DNA from: Lucifuga dentata
Taxonomy: Eukaryota; Chordata; Actinopteri; Ophidiiformes; Bythitidae
Length of the DNA stretch: 64,000 bases
Reading direction: 5' to 3'
Assembly: GCA_014773175.1 (NCBI GenBank)
Contig: VXCM01000805.1
Coordinates: forward strand, 18,508 to 82,507
This document shows, in pieces, positions 37,037 to 48,365 of this stretch; within the stretch, counting starts at the first letter, position 1; each line of letters starts with the position of its first letter. Position numbers and translations under genes: made by a program. The notes under the pieces are model-generated. The model ran no database searches. It saw only the letters and a program-made list of their open reading frames with translations, and was not told where the DNA came from.

Positions 37037-40000
37037 AGGAACACTATGTATTCTCTATACTATGTAATGTTCTTTTCTGGGATTATTTGCTAGATTGCAA
37101 AATGATAAAAACTGGTAAAAACAGAAACAATTTGATAAAATAACTAGTTCTTGCTCCTTCTAGTCTCTGAATTGAATTGATAGGTCAGCTGCAGGCATTA
37201 CGTGCTCATTGTGCAGAAAATAGCTGAAGATGTTGTCAGAATGGGCTACAGATGATGCCTGGAAGGTCTTTGCTTCCCTCCAGCAACCACAAGTTTTGCC
37301 AACAAGTGAAGCAGAAATAGATTTGGACTGAAGACAGCTCATCCCAAAAAGCATGTTCCTCATCTTCCAGGAGAGATAGCTGGAGTCAGTTTTAAAAACT
37401 TTCTCTTGCTCCACTTTTCACTGCATAGTTGACACTTAGCAATTACTTTTTTAGAGAACAGTTTTAAATTTGTGTCCGGCCATCTGTCTGAAAGGATGTT
37501 CATCTCCTGTCTATGCTGTGAAACTGTGACACTGTCAGTCATATTTCAGAAATATTTTTCTCCTCCAGCCACAGAAAAGAAAAATCACAGGTATAGATAA
37601 TAGTAAAAAAAATAAAATAAACTTTTATCCTCTCTGTAGTTGCACTTTTATCCCCACCCCACCTCATAAACTTGGACCAAGAAATCAGATCTAAGTGGTG
37701 ACACATTTTCACACTCCATTTAGTCCCACTATATGGTTCACATATTCTTAATTATCCCATTTATCTGGAAGCAGTTATGGCATATCATCATCATAGACTT
37801 AGGTCTTCTTTCTTTGATAATCATTCTCTCATTTTTGGAGTCAAGGAGGAAGCTCAATTGTCTCGAGTGAACACAGAGCTGATGCTGCCATAGATCATTT
37901 GAGCTGACCTGGAATGGCTATGACGTAGACCTGCCTCACTGTGCATCTTCATTATTTGACTTCACAAAGCTCACAGAAATGATAGGTGTAGCTGGAATGG
38001 ATCCATATTTCCGTAGTATTGTTAGAGCTATGAGAATGATTTGAAATAGGCAATTATATACCACATCCAGCATATGCTTAATGAACCAACAAAATGCAAA
38101 TAGCAAATACCACAAGTAACTCAGAAGGTAACAAATATTGAGTATGAAGCTATTATGATGTCGGTTACCTTTATGGTGGAGTGAGATGAAAGAAGTCCGA
38201 CCTTCACTAGCCCCCTTTTGGAGTGTGCCAGGTAATCTTATTCAATCCTAAAATAAACACCTTTGTTGTTTGTAAGGCAATTCAGTGGCGAGTTCATAAA
38301 AAGCATCACTCTCTCTCTCTCACATACACACACACGTGCGCACATTGCATTTCTAACAAAACCTTCCCTCCTCTTTTGTTGAAGGACACTAGACTACATT
38401 CCCAAGCCACCCACCTCTGCAGCTTTATTCATTGGCTTCTAAGCAGAGACACACCACCACTGTTGATAGTGCCAGCTCTTCTCCCCCTACCTGCTGTCTG
38501 TGTTTTGAATTAGACATTCAGGAAGAGGCAGCACCTAACTCTCACTCATAGCCACACTGATCACAATTAACAGAGATATGTAGTCAGAAAAGCACTTAAC
38601 AGCACATAAGTAGCTTGTGGCTAAGGGCCTTGTTTAAACGATCATCAGTCATAAGTGTTTACATAAAGTAGCATGTCTGGTTAACGTTACCAGATTAAAC
38701 AGGTGAATTCAAACTGGTGACCTTCCAGTGAAAACAATGCTTCTTTATAGTTCCACACATGCATGCCATTGATTTATTTAAATGTTTATTTACAGAGGGA
38801 CCAATGCAGAGACATACAGTATGTCATTCAGGTGAATAAACTAATGCTGCACATCACAGCATTTTTAGCCAAGGCTAGTTTGTAAAGCTTGTCTCTAGTT
38901 GGGCTTTCACAGAAATACATAATCCACAACATTACAATATTAAAATAACTACAAAACAAAATAAAATGCATACTCATGCAACTGAACAGGACAAACAACA
39001 AAACACACCCGCAATGTAGTACATAATACAAACACCCATGCACTGTCCATCATTAAAACCTGCTAGAATACAATGACAGTCTCACATAATTTGTAAAAAA
39101 CAAAACAAAACACAATATAAAAGTCTTAGAGCAATACTGGATTGAGGACAGCTGTTAACCTATGATTACACTCTCGAGTATTTTTCAAATGCTGTTTCAA
39201 CTTAGATTTAAAATGATCCCAATTATCATCCTGTTTGAGCTCCACAGGTGAAGAGTTCCAGATTTTAACCCCCGAACAGAAAAGACCATCTGTCCAAAGG
39301 AAGTTTTGCGAAACAGGACTTTACAGTTTCCTGCAACTGTAGCCCGAATAACAGATCCAGAAACCCAAAGAGGTTTCACCATGTCACTAAGAACCTGTGG
39401 AGCCTTATTATGTAAACATTTAANAGAAACCCAAAGAGGTTTCACCATGTCACTAAGAACCTGTGGAGCCTTATTATGTAAACATTTAAATATTAATCTT
39501 GAATTAGAAAATTTGATAAAATTGATCAAAACTTAGCATGTTTAATTTATTCAGAATATGGCAGTGGTGGTATCTAACCGACTTTCCTTCTAGAATTTTT
39601 ATGGTGTAATTATATATCATATGTCATTTTGCATATTCTAGCTTATTAACTACAAATTATGCACACACTACTGAAACCTTTTTTCATACCCTACATTTTT
39701 TGAAAACACTTTACTTTTTGGTAGATTTAAGTGTTTATGGCAAATTACAACATCCTTGACTATAAATGCTTGTCAGAATTGCAAAAAGTTATTAAAACAT
39801 GCAAAACCACCAGTGCAGTACTATCCAGTCACACTGGCAAACAGTGGCTTACTGCTGCAGGCATCTCTCCCTTAGGCTTTTGCTGATAACAGCAATGTAA
39901 GCATCAGGGATGAATCTAGTAGATCACATTACTAGCCAATGAAGAGTAATCACAAGCTGTTACTTTATTATATTTAGATGTGAGTGATAGTGTTACTATC

Positions 40001-40441
40001 TTTGTATCTCATTACACTATTGTAGTCTGGGTTTCGCAGCTGCAAATCTGTTGCTTTTAGAATGAATTACTGTAAAACACAATAAGGGACCACAAGGGAG
40101 AGAACTAAACTATTAAGCCCACATTCATGTCATTGTCTTTCCTTTAGGAGGGTAACAGTAGCTATTAAAGCAGACTTACTGATGCATATTCTTAGGGAGA
40201 CCCACTCAGGACAACACTTAAAGCTGTTCCCAGAACATCTGTGCTGATTTTCTTTATGAAATAATTTTTAGCCAGTCATGGGTTCATTCACCAGAGTGTG
40301 TCTGTTCAGTAAGACATTCATTTGTTTTTTTAGCACTAAGACATTTTACTCTAAGGTGACAAGGTTCAGCAAATAAGCCTGTGTGTCCATTTTACACAAA
40401 TAGACATGTTTGGAGTAGTCCATGTGTGTTTGTATGTAAAG

Positions 40442-40480
<39 letters not shown>

Positions 40481-40696
40481 NGTGTGTGTGTGTGTCTGTG
40501 TGTGTTTGTGTGGTACAACTAGAACCATAGAACCATCTGAAACAGACAATTTGGAGAAGCCTGTATGCATAATTTGGTTTGTTCAGCTTTTGGAGAAAAT
40601 GGGATCCACAAAGGCCTATGAGTTGAAAAACGTGAATCCTATTTCATGGATATTTAGATATGCTGCAGATGTGCAAGGGTAGGAATACAGGCAAAG

Positions 40697-40734
<38 letters not shown>

Positions 40735-40763
40735 TCCTCACATTTACACTGCATTTTTTGNAG

Positions 40764-40801
<38 letters not shown>

Positions 40802-41307
40802 TCCTCACATTTACACTGCATTTTTTGCTGTATATGTCAGGCTGAGAAATAGAATGGAAAGACAGCTGTCTTGACAATGTTTGCAGCATGAGCCAGATGC
40901 TGTGATGCAAACTTTACAAACTATTTTACTGACATAGTGTATCCCAGAAGTATTTCTGTGTTCTAACCAGAAAGTGTAAATCCTGTGAAAATCCAATCAA
41001 GATGCGGCTTTAGAGGTCACACTGGACCTCCAATCACTCAGCACTTCCGCTGCTTCTAAAATGAGATTATAAGAGTCAATGGGATTAAGTCAATATCAAC
41101 GAGATAAACATGCTCTATGGGGAAAATGAGAAAATCTACTGCTATCATACTGTTTCTGCAACATGGCCATCTGCTGGCCTGCCCGACTGTCCTGCAGCAA
41201 ATGTTACACCTAATTTGCCCTACCTACAGTCTCTTACATAAGGTTCTGTTAGCCAGCAAGCAGTCCAGGTTTCCACTCACATGATCCCAGTGTTCCTAAA
41301 AAGAGAG

Positions 41308-41361
<54 letters not shown>

Positions 41362-41484
41362 AATGCTGAGAATAGCTCCAGCATATGGTAGCCAGTACTC
41401 ATGACGCTAGGAGAGTGCTGGGTGCTTGCTGGCAGCCAAATACAGGGCCACAGGGCCCCACAAGGGCTCTGTCTCTCACACTTC

Positions 41485-41515
<31 letters not shown>

Positions 41516-44500
41516 TCTCTCTCAGCCTGTCTGCACCTCAGATAATGCCACCAGTTAATATCACAAATCCACTTCGACTGACAGCTGCATTCTGTCAGGT
41601 GCTTCTATTTCTGGTACAATTTGGAACATGCTGCTTATTACTGCAGTGTGCAGTTCTGTTTGAATGCAGTTTTAGAGGATGAAGTCAGCAGATATGAATG
41701 ATGTCGAGTTACTACGTACAGTATTTATAACAGACAAAGATGGATATGCACATATGCACAATTGCAATTGCAATCTGGTGGTGTTTACACCACCAGAACT
41801 GCATTTGAAACTATAAAATGTTCAGTGGGCTGATTTTCTGATGGCTTGTAGGAAGGAGACTCACTTTCAACTTGTCTCATCTGTCAGTTTTTGTCATTTC
41901 CCAAAATGACTTTTAACAAGCTTCAGCAAGTATGAGCTCACTGCATGTGACCCTAAATGCCTTTTGATCTAATAACAGTACTGTTGGTGCAGAAAATGTT
42001 ATTACTCTGTTTTGACAAAATCATTCTGCTTTCCTACTGAATGTTGGTGTAAAATGTTGGATGCAGAACCATTTGCCGTCTGACTCAGATGAACTGACAC
42101 TTAAATGTAATATGTATACTGTTGTTTTTGGATAGATTTTTTTTTTTTTTTTTTTTGACATGATGACACATTGACATATTTGGTTTTATTATCTGCAGGA
42201 ATGAGAGAAATATATTGCCAAGCAACAAAATTTTCCCATTAATGCAGTGTATGCTGCCAGTGTCTATTTTTAAGTGTTCTGTGTTTTCTGTCAATTTTTT
42301 TCCCTTTAATATCTGTTTTGGGTTGATTTGTATTGTGCATCTTTGCGGATTTGGTTTCTCTCACTATATACAGTATACAGTATCCCTAATGAAATTTAAA
42401 TTTAAACATACATATGCTATGAGCTACTCCTATACAGAACACTAAGTATTCTCCATAGCTTGGATATGCTGAAATGAAACGTTGTTTTCCATTGTGATAA
42501 AAAACTTTTCAATTCCCTCAGTAAATAGGCACATAGCCTTATTGATAGTGATGTAGGTTTCTATTGATGGAAAGGAATTGTTCGTGTTTTTCTCACTAAA
42601 GTTTGATTAGGCCTTGAATACTTAAGTGGATGTAGTGCTGAGCGACACTGGGTTGTGTGTGCATGTGAGGGAACATGTGTGTGACTCCTCTGACCACATG
42701 TTGTTTCTGGAACCAGGAGTGGCATATGTGGCACCCTCTGCTGATCTAAACTTAGACAGTGCATCTTTCTTTTAGCCAGGCTTTGCAGTAAATGTTGAGT
42801 TGCATTCAATGGTGCATATGACAGGTTTTGTTTTTTGTTTGTTTGTTTTTTAATAGTATTGCATCTCTCTCTTGATCTCTTTCAATCTGTCTCCACCTAC
42901 TTATCAGTATTTGTCAAAAGTGTAGGTGACAGTTGACAACTGTCCCTGCTGGCATATCAGATGAAAGGCAGGTTCAACCAAACACTGGACTTGAGCTCAA
43001 GTGGTCACCCATAGCAGACTCAGTCTGAGATGGTTTGCTTTAATGTGACAAGTCCCTGTCTGCTGTGATTCAGGAAAACAACTGGTTATGACATACATCA
43101 AGCCCCTTGTTGACATTCTCTTAGGAGCTGAACCATGTTCCAGGTGAGATTTGACAGTGTTCGACAGTATATATAGTGTTTGGGGTGGCTGAATGACATA
43201 GATACTGGGAGGTCCTATCGCAGCCTGTCAAGTCTAAGCTGAGACTTGGTTCCATGAAAATGACTACCTTCTACCTGGAGACACTGAAAGGACACAGTAT
43301 GAACTCTCTTTTTTATTCATAAAACCAGGGATGTTCTGAAAATGTTATAGGACACATCACTGATTGTGCTTGGTTTCTTTTCTGCTTATACTTTATGGCT
43401 ATGATATAATGTAAAGTAGTATTTTCTTTGCTAATAAACAGCATAGATAGATCTGAAGTAGAACAGTTTACACAATTTGGTGAGTTTTCAACTCTGCTCT
43501 GTTAGAGATGGAGTTTGACTGCAGTGTATAGCTGTAATTGCCCTCTAACACTCTATGACTCTCTCTCTCACTATCTGGACATCTTCCAGTGGAGATTGAA
43601 GAAAAATCGTTATCACATTAGGCTGTAAGACGTTGTATAGGGCAGAGAGGCTCTAAAAAGGAGTACACTTAAAGCCCTAAAAGGAGGAATACACAAACAC
43701 TGCATTTGGGGAGAAAACATTGTGAACGAGTGCTTCAGGGATAAAGAAGTGGGGAGTGTCTTTTATTATTAATGTGCAATGCACTCTGGGAAACTGTACA
43801 GTCAGCTTCTTTTCCAGGTCTTGTGCTGCTCTGCTGCAGCATCAACTCAGAGGAGAATCTCATTCAAAATGAAGATGAGCGAAATTTTACCCACTGGCCA
43901 AAAACTGAAAATGAGGACCTACTAATAAAAAGTCAAGCCAACAAATTGCAAACTGCACTGAGGAAAGTCAGTTGTCCATCAAGTAGGATGTCACTTTACA
44001 TGGAATGCTATGGAAGAACTTTCCTATTATCAGGCCAATTAACACACTGTAAAACTCTTATTTACTGCTGTTGTGTCGGGCAGATTATTGCTGACATTTT
44101 TTTATTGCTGACATTTTTGACAGCCGTTATTTACTCTGCTCTTCCACTGGCACATGAAAATCAATTTGATAAATGCAACAGAAACACAGTGAAATCTTCA
44201 GAGAGAAGGCTAGACTTTAGAGCACTTGATCGTTCATCTTCTTTATCCCTTATTTCCTGCCAAAATGGCATTATCCCTGACCTCATTTACTACACTGCAC
44301 TTTCCCCCAATCTTCTGCCTCCTTCCTCCCCCCCTCCATGTCCTCCCCTCCTCCATCTCCTCTCTCACCTATTCCATCTCTCTCTTGCTGTCACTAGGTG
44401 TCTGCCTGGTTCTGGGTTGCATGATCTATCCTGATGGCTGGGACAGTGATGAAATTCGGCGAATGTGTGGAGAGCAGACAGACAAGTACAGCCTGGGGGC

Positions 44501-47500
44501 ATGCTCAGTGCGCTGGGCCTACATTTTGGCTATTATGGGCATCCTGGATGCCCTCATCCTCTCCTTCTTGGCATTTGTCCTGGGAAATCGGCAGGATGGA
44601 CTTATGACCGAAGAGCTACTGGCTGAGAGCAAGGGTGAGAATGTGCCATTTAGTCTGATATAATGTGGTATTTTATTGATCTCGTCAGAAAAATTTACTG
44701 TTTGTTTATCCACCCACTGGAAGTCAAATTACAGATCCACCTTTCCCATCATGCTCCTGGAGCATGATGGGATTTAGGCACCACAGTGGTTTTGCATGTT
44801 TGAGCCCAATAAATATTATCTGTATACATGTTACATTATTGACAACCATTTTCCAAAGCATGCTACTGGAGCAGTACATTTTCGAAAAGTTTTTCTTATC
44901 TCCCAGAATGTAATTGGTTTTAGTTCATTCCAGTACTATTAAGATCAACTTATAGAGACTTGAAAAGGGCCTGACATAGGTAATCCATCACAGAGAACAT
45001 AACATTGGTTTAATTTTTTTTTTTTTTTTTTTTTTTTTGAAGTTCCTTAATTTAATCAGTCCAACATGGAGCTGCACAGAAGAAAATGTATGTCTCCACC
45101 AGGGAAAAGACTAAAAATATAAATGATCATGCCTTCTACAATCAAAAAAAAAACCAAAAAAAAAAACAGTTTTGTGTTTTAGAAAATGGTTGACAGTAAT
45201 GCAACCTGTATGCAGGTAGTAACACGCATAACCACCAGCATGAGCCTTTAACCTAGACTACTGCTTGTGAGGATGAAGACTTTAACCACTATACTTTCTT
45301 GTCCCTGTGTTTCTGTTTTCTGAATTGATTGAATTAACTTAAACATATTTATAGACAAATATCATGGGTACAGATTGTATGATTTAATCTGGAACTGGTA
45401 AGTAATTCTCCTAAATTTCCAACTGTTTTAATCTTGTACTGTCCAATCAGTTTCTGAATCATTAATGTGGAATTAGTCAGTCTTGCTTGGCTGACTGGTA
45501 CCAATCAAATTTGCCCCAAAAGTGCACTGCAAATGCAATTTGTGCTACAGTGGGCAGGCAAAGTATACACTTAAAGAAAATGAGAAAACTTCACAGTGCA
45601 CTTTAAGAATAGAAAAAGGATTTATCACAACCCATGTGACTTTCCTAAACACTGAAAATAGAAAGCGTACACAGTCAAGACAGTGACAAAACATACACTA
45701 TTTTGGAAACTGCATAGACTCAGCTCATTTCTTCAAAGAATCTCATTCTGTACACGGCCTAACCTGTGTCTCAGGTTTGCATAGTGACATACTGTGTAGC
45801 AGCCCGGGTTCTGCTATGTTTCTTCTGTGTATCCCAGTGGGGAATGGGATTAGTATGTCCACTTTCTATAGGCTGTAATGGAACCAAACAACCATGGGCA
45901 ACCAGCAATTGCTTAAAAGGAGGTGGGAGAGAGAGTGAGAAGGAACTAAGACAACAAGAGTAAGAGAAAAGTAAAGAAATAAGATGTGTTTTAATGCGTG
46001 AAAGACTTTTTGCAAATGCTATGGTTAATTACTAACTGATGATTCCTCAGGCTTCCTACCAGTCTGTTAAGACATATGAACTATAGTATAACATGTCACG
46101 GTGATGTGACATATAGTAAAGTAGCAGATTTTGCAGATGCTCTTTCATACATTTCATATATCTACAAATTGGTGATGTATACATTTTCTCATAAAAATGA
46201 CCTTGAAATTATATAGTTACAATGTTAAAGAGGACGTAAATGGGATTATTATAAATGGGATTAGTATTGACATTTATGAATAGTTGCATTGCAGCTCAGT
46301 AATCTCAATTAGCTCATCCCTGGCGCCATCTATTGGTCTTTAGTTGCAATACAGCCAGTCATTTTTAAGGATCACAGATTGTAGTTGGCAATGTGTAAAT
46401 GTAGGAGTCTTGAGAGCTATATTGTGCTTTAACATTTCGCTCTGTAATTATTTTTGCAGAGGGAGGGAATGCCTAACCTAATCTATAGGTAAGTATGTAC
46501 TTACATATTGGTATTATAAAGCATAAGAAATAAATAACGTAAAATATTTAGCTATTCCAATGTTTTACACAGACACTGCTACTACATTTTTGAAGATCAG
46601 CCAATGATTAAGCACAATATCATTCTTCTTTAATTTTTCAAGCCACAAAATTGTTCATACATCCCTGTGGGTTGTACAGCAGGGTAATTTAAATGTAAAT
46701 TTAACATAGGATAAAGAATTTACACCACTCCTCACTCCCTGCCTGGTGTAATCCCCCCCCCCCNCCCCCCCCCCCCAAATCTGTTTCAACTGAATTTCTA
46801 TGTGTCTATTTCCATAAACTACCAATCTCTCAGCATCAACTTAAAGGAGGGAGGCAGTCGAGGTCTGCAGATGTATGGAAGGAAGAATGGAATAACAGGA
46901 GTCATGGGAACCAGCCAACCTGCCTTTACAACTACCTGCCACAGTCCTATGTAACCTACCTACTACTTGAAATCATCCATCTTGCTTGTAGTCCTTATCA
47001 TCTTCAGGCTTCTCCCCCAGCATTTATACAGAGCCCAGTCCTCTTTTGTCTACCTGAATCTACAGGACTGTTGTACTCCCTGAAAAAACATTGCATAGAC
47101 CATGGCAGGGGCAGAGACCGTTCATCCAATGAGGAGTATGGACTACCCACTGCCTGCAGTACCTGAAAAGGGACAGGGTTGAAATTGTACACCTACAGTA
47201 CGAGCACAGACAGAGAAACACACACACACATACACACACACTAGCTCACTCACAATACACTACACAACTACAAACTGCACTTGCAACACTGTAACACATA
47301 CATCTACATGTAAACAGGCATACACGAGCACAGATCTATACGCTTACATGCACATACAATATATATAGACGATGCATTTATAAACTCTGTAATTACAAGT
47401 ATTCAACTATGTTAAGTCTTGAATATTGTCAGAATATGTCATGCTTTATTTGTAAAAAGAAGAAACTGGTCATTTTTAGATTATATTGGTTTAATGTAAA

Positions 47501-48097
47501 TCTCTTGTGCCTCATGTAGGATTTGACAATGAAAATTCCCCTTTTCTTTTTAACTCACATGCTTAATTTATTAGAACAGATATTTTTAAGAATAATGAAT
47601 ATGATCCAAAAGAAAAAAAAACTTGTAGTACGAAGTGAAAAAAAATATGTACAGTGAATAAAAGATACTTTAGAAGTTTTAACTAAATCCCTTAAATGCT
47701 CTGCTAGCTAACTTTGCACTTCAGTTTTGAGAAGAATCTAATGTTTTATAGTTTGTGGTATCACTGTGATGGGGCTATTAAGACTATCTGCTGCAGAACT
47801 TGTAGCTGCTGTATGATTGTGCTTTGACTGTATATGTGTGCGTGGGGACATAGTGGGTATAGGTGTGTGAGTGTGAATGCATGAGAAGACAAGTGTTGGA
47901 ATTTTAAAAAATGATAGTGTGATTGTGTGTCAATTTTTGTGAAATAGTTGTTGGGATAGTGAACCAATATGCCAACCTTACTCACAATTGTTGTCCTGTT
48001 GCGTAGCTTAAATCTGTTTCTGCCTTTGTCTCTTGCTCTCTTTCTGTTTCTCTCTCTGTCTCCCCCTCTTTCCATTTTGTTGGGACATACAGGGTAA
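29089..48097 (+). CDS. lhfpl3: LHFPL tetraspan subfamily member 3, whole coding span (3 exons, last one inferred)
   Basis: LHFPL3 belongs to the LHFPL branch of four-transmembrane proteins. Close paralogues are auxiliary partners: LHFPL4 for GABA-A receptors, LHFPL5 for the hair-cell mechanotransduction channel. The joined exons 29089-29515 and 44398-44634 give about 221 residues with four hydrophobic segments. Diagnostic motifs are [75 protein letters not shown] and [32 protein letters not shown], the DGWDSDE motif and [10 protein letters not shown] favour LHFPL3 over LHFPL4. The N-terminus MLPGTAAS before MLPS parallels the human extension MPGAAAA before MLPAQ. Phases agree: exon 1 ends in phase 1 and exon 2 also ends in phase 1. 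The final exon at 48093 is inferred; with it the protein would be 222 aa and would lack the short C-terminal tail I recall for the human protein. Confidence 0.9.
32216..32260. repeat. (TA)n plus poly-T
   Basis: TA dinucleotides followed by a T run of more than 20 bases. Confidence 0.9.
34458..34545 (+). mobile_element. Solo end of a TTAA-flanked MITE family
   Basis: TTAAAGGACCATACCAGCC, then TTTTGCATGTTTGAG and ATATTCAATTTTCATACATG match the terminal inverted repeat of the element in the TRIM intron (53732-54437). Only one end is present. Confidence 0.65.
35527..35655. repeat. 64-bp direct duplication around one N (likely assembly artefact)
   Basis: 35527-35590 and 35592-35655 are identical with N at 35591. 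Confidence 0.9.
36974..37035. repeat. (TAGA)n tetranucleotide microsatellite
   Basis: About 15 uninterrupted TAGA/GATA units in lhfpl3 intron 1. Confidence 0.96.
38768..39600 (-). mobile_element. Degraded non-LTR retrotransposon (LINE), 3' end of reverse-transcriptase ORF
   Basis: On the minus strand one frame encodes [20 protein letters not shown], then SVIRATVAG and [11 protein letters not shown] neighbouring frame continues [20 protein letters not shown] and KSKLKQHLK. This is the typical C-terminal region of fish LINE ORF2 proteins (CLHN.AP..LSD, FGQ..FSVRG, WNSLP). A one-base shift in a run of G (about 39270-39274) separates the two parts, and a 65-bp duplication around the N at 39424 breaks it further. 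The 3' end at about 38770 carries repeated AATAAA-like sequence. It is 5'-truncated and inactive. Confidence 0.75.
39359..39489. repeat. 65-bp direct duplication around one N (likely assembly artefact)
   Basis: 39359-39423 and 39425-39489 are identical with N at 39424; it lies inside the LINE remnant. Confidence 0.9.
40443..40497. repeat. (GT)n microsatellite with one N
   Basis: Long TG/GT run broken by N at 40481. Confidence 0.95.
40695..40827. repeat. (AC)n microsatellite in a 66-bp duplication around one N
   Basis: 40695-40760 and 40762-40827 are identical, each containing an AC run; N at 40761. Confidence 0.9.
41311..41523. repeat. (GA)n and (CT)n microsatellites
   Basis: A GA run at 41311-41359 and a CT run at 41486-41523 are complementary and 127 bases apart, so transcripts of intron 1 could pair here. 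Confidence 0.9.
44398..44634 (+). CDS. lhfpl3: lhfpl3 exon 2
   Basis: The split glycine codon (G from exon 1 plus GT) is followed by [19 protein letters not shown], the second loop with [18 protein letters not shown], and TM4 ([20 protein letters not shown]). It ends [18 protein letters not shown]. The donor is AAGG|GTGAGA at 44635. The long frame seen at 43772-44434 runs through this exon in a different frame and is not real. Confidence 0.93.
44744..44772. repeat. 14-bp perfect inverted repeat, one-base loop
   Basis: TCCCATCATGCTCC, then T, then GGAGCATGATGGGA. It lies 110 bases after the lhfpl3 exon 2 donor and just outside a MITE copy. Confidence 0.9.
44776..45130. mobile_element. Second copy of the TTAA-flanked MITE family (partial)
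   Basis: Blocks in order match the reverse complement of the TRIM-intron element: TTTTGCATGTTTGAGCCC, CCAAAGCATGCTACTGGA, GTAATTGGTTTTAGTTCATT and TGTATGTCTCCACCAGGG. The outermost bases of the left end are missing or diverged, and a poly-T run has expanded inside. Confidence 0.6.
48093..48097 (+). CDS. lhfpl3: Inferred last coding bases of lhfpl3 (terminal exon)
   Basis: A CT-rich tract of about 65 bases ends in ACATACAG at 48092. Joining G from exon 2 to GG at 48093-48094 gives glycine and then TAA at 48095-48097. No alternative exon encoding a longer tail was found between 44635 and 50100. This placement rests on splice-signal strength and the downstream poly(A) signal only, so it is tentative. 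Confidence 0.4.
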
Positions 48098-48365
48098 TCA
48101 TCATGGAGTTGGAGTTACTGGTTTCTCATCCCTCCTTTATAAAATAAAGGAGAATTCGGTGAGTGAGGAATGAATTGTAGCAGTAACAGATTTGGAAGGT
48201 CTGTCCCAGCCTCACCTGTGGATATTTACCTGTGTAAATAGATATCCTATAGATACAAAGCTATTAGCAGAAGCAGGTTAACTAACAGCAATGAAAGAGA
48301 TTCTTTAAGAATATATATATATAGTGTATAAAGGCTTAATAAAGATTTTCACTGTAAAACACTGC
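48098..48365 (+). other. lhfpl3: Inferred lhfpl3 3' UTR
   Basis: It follows the inferred stop. It contains an early AATAAA at 48143-48148 and the main candidate at 48338-48343. Confidence 0.4.
48338..48343 (+). terminator. lhfpl3: Poly(A) signal AATAAA, probable end of lhfpl3
   Basis: AATAAA is followed about 20-45 bases later by GT/T-rich sequence (TGCTGTGCTTGGTTTTTGTT), the normal downstream element. It fits cleavage near 48360. Confidence 0.55.

Larger units (their letters stand above)
29516..44397 (+). other. lhfpl3: lhfpl3 intron 1 (14.9 kb)
   Basis: Non-coding. It contains a MITE end at 34458, a (TAGA)n run at 36974-37035, a degraded LINE at 38768-39600 on the opposite strand, microsatellites at 40443-40800, 41311-41359 and 41486-41523, and four one-N gaps. 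The acceptor is preceded by a long CT-rich tract ending TCACTAG at 44397. Confidence 0.85.
44635..48092 (+). other. lhfpl3: lhfpl3 intron 2 (3.5 kb)
   Basis: It holds a 14-bp palindrome just after the donor, a MITE copy (44776-45130), poly-T at 45008-45038, a poly-C run with one N at 46764 and CA-rich sequence near 47219-47300. Its 3' end is a strong pyrimidine tract (about 48014-48080). Confidence 0.6.

Noticed and set aside
43772..44434. 220-codon open frame next to lhfpl3 exon 2
   Set aside because: Its C-terminus is the CT-rich splice tract and then exon 2 in the wrong frame (ending [11 protein letters not shown]); the rest lies in intron and has no recognisable domain.
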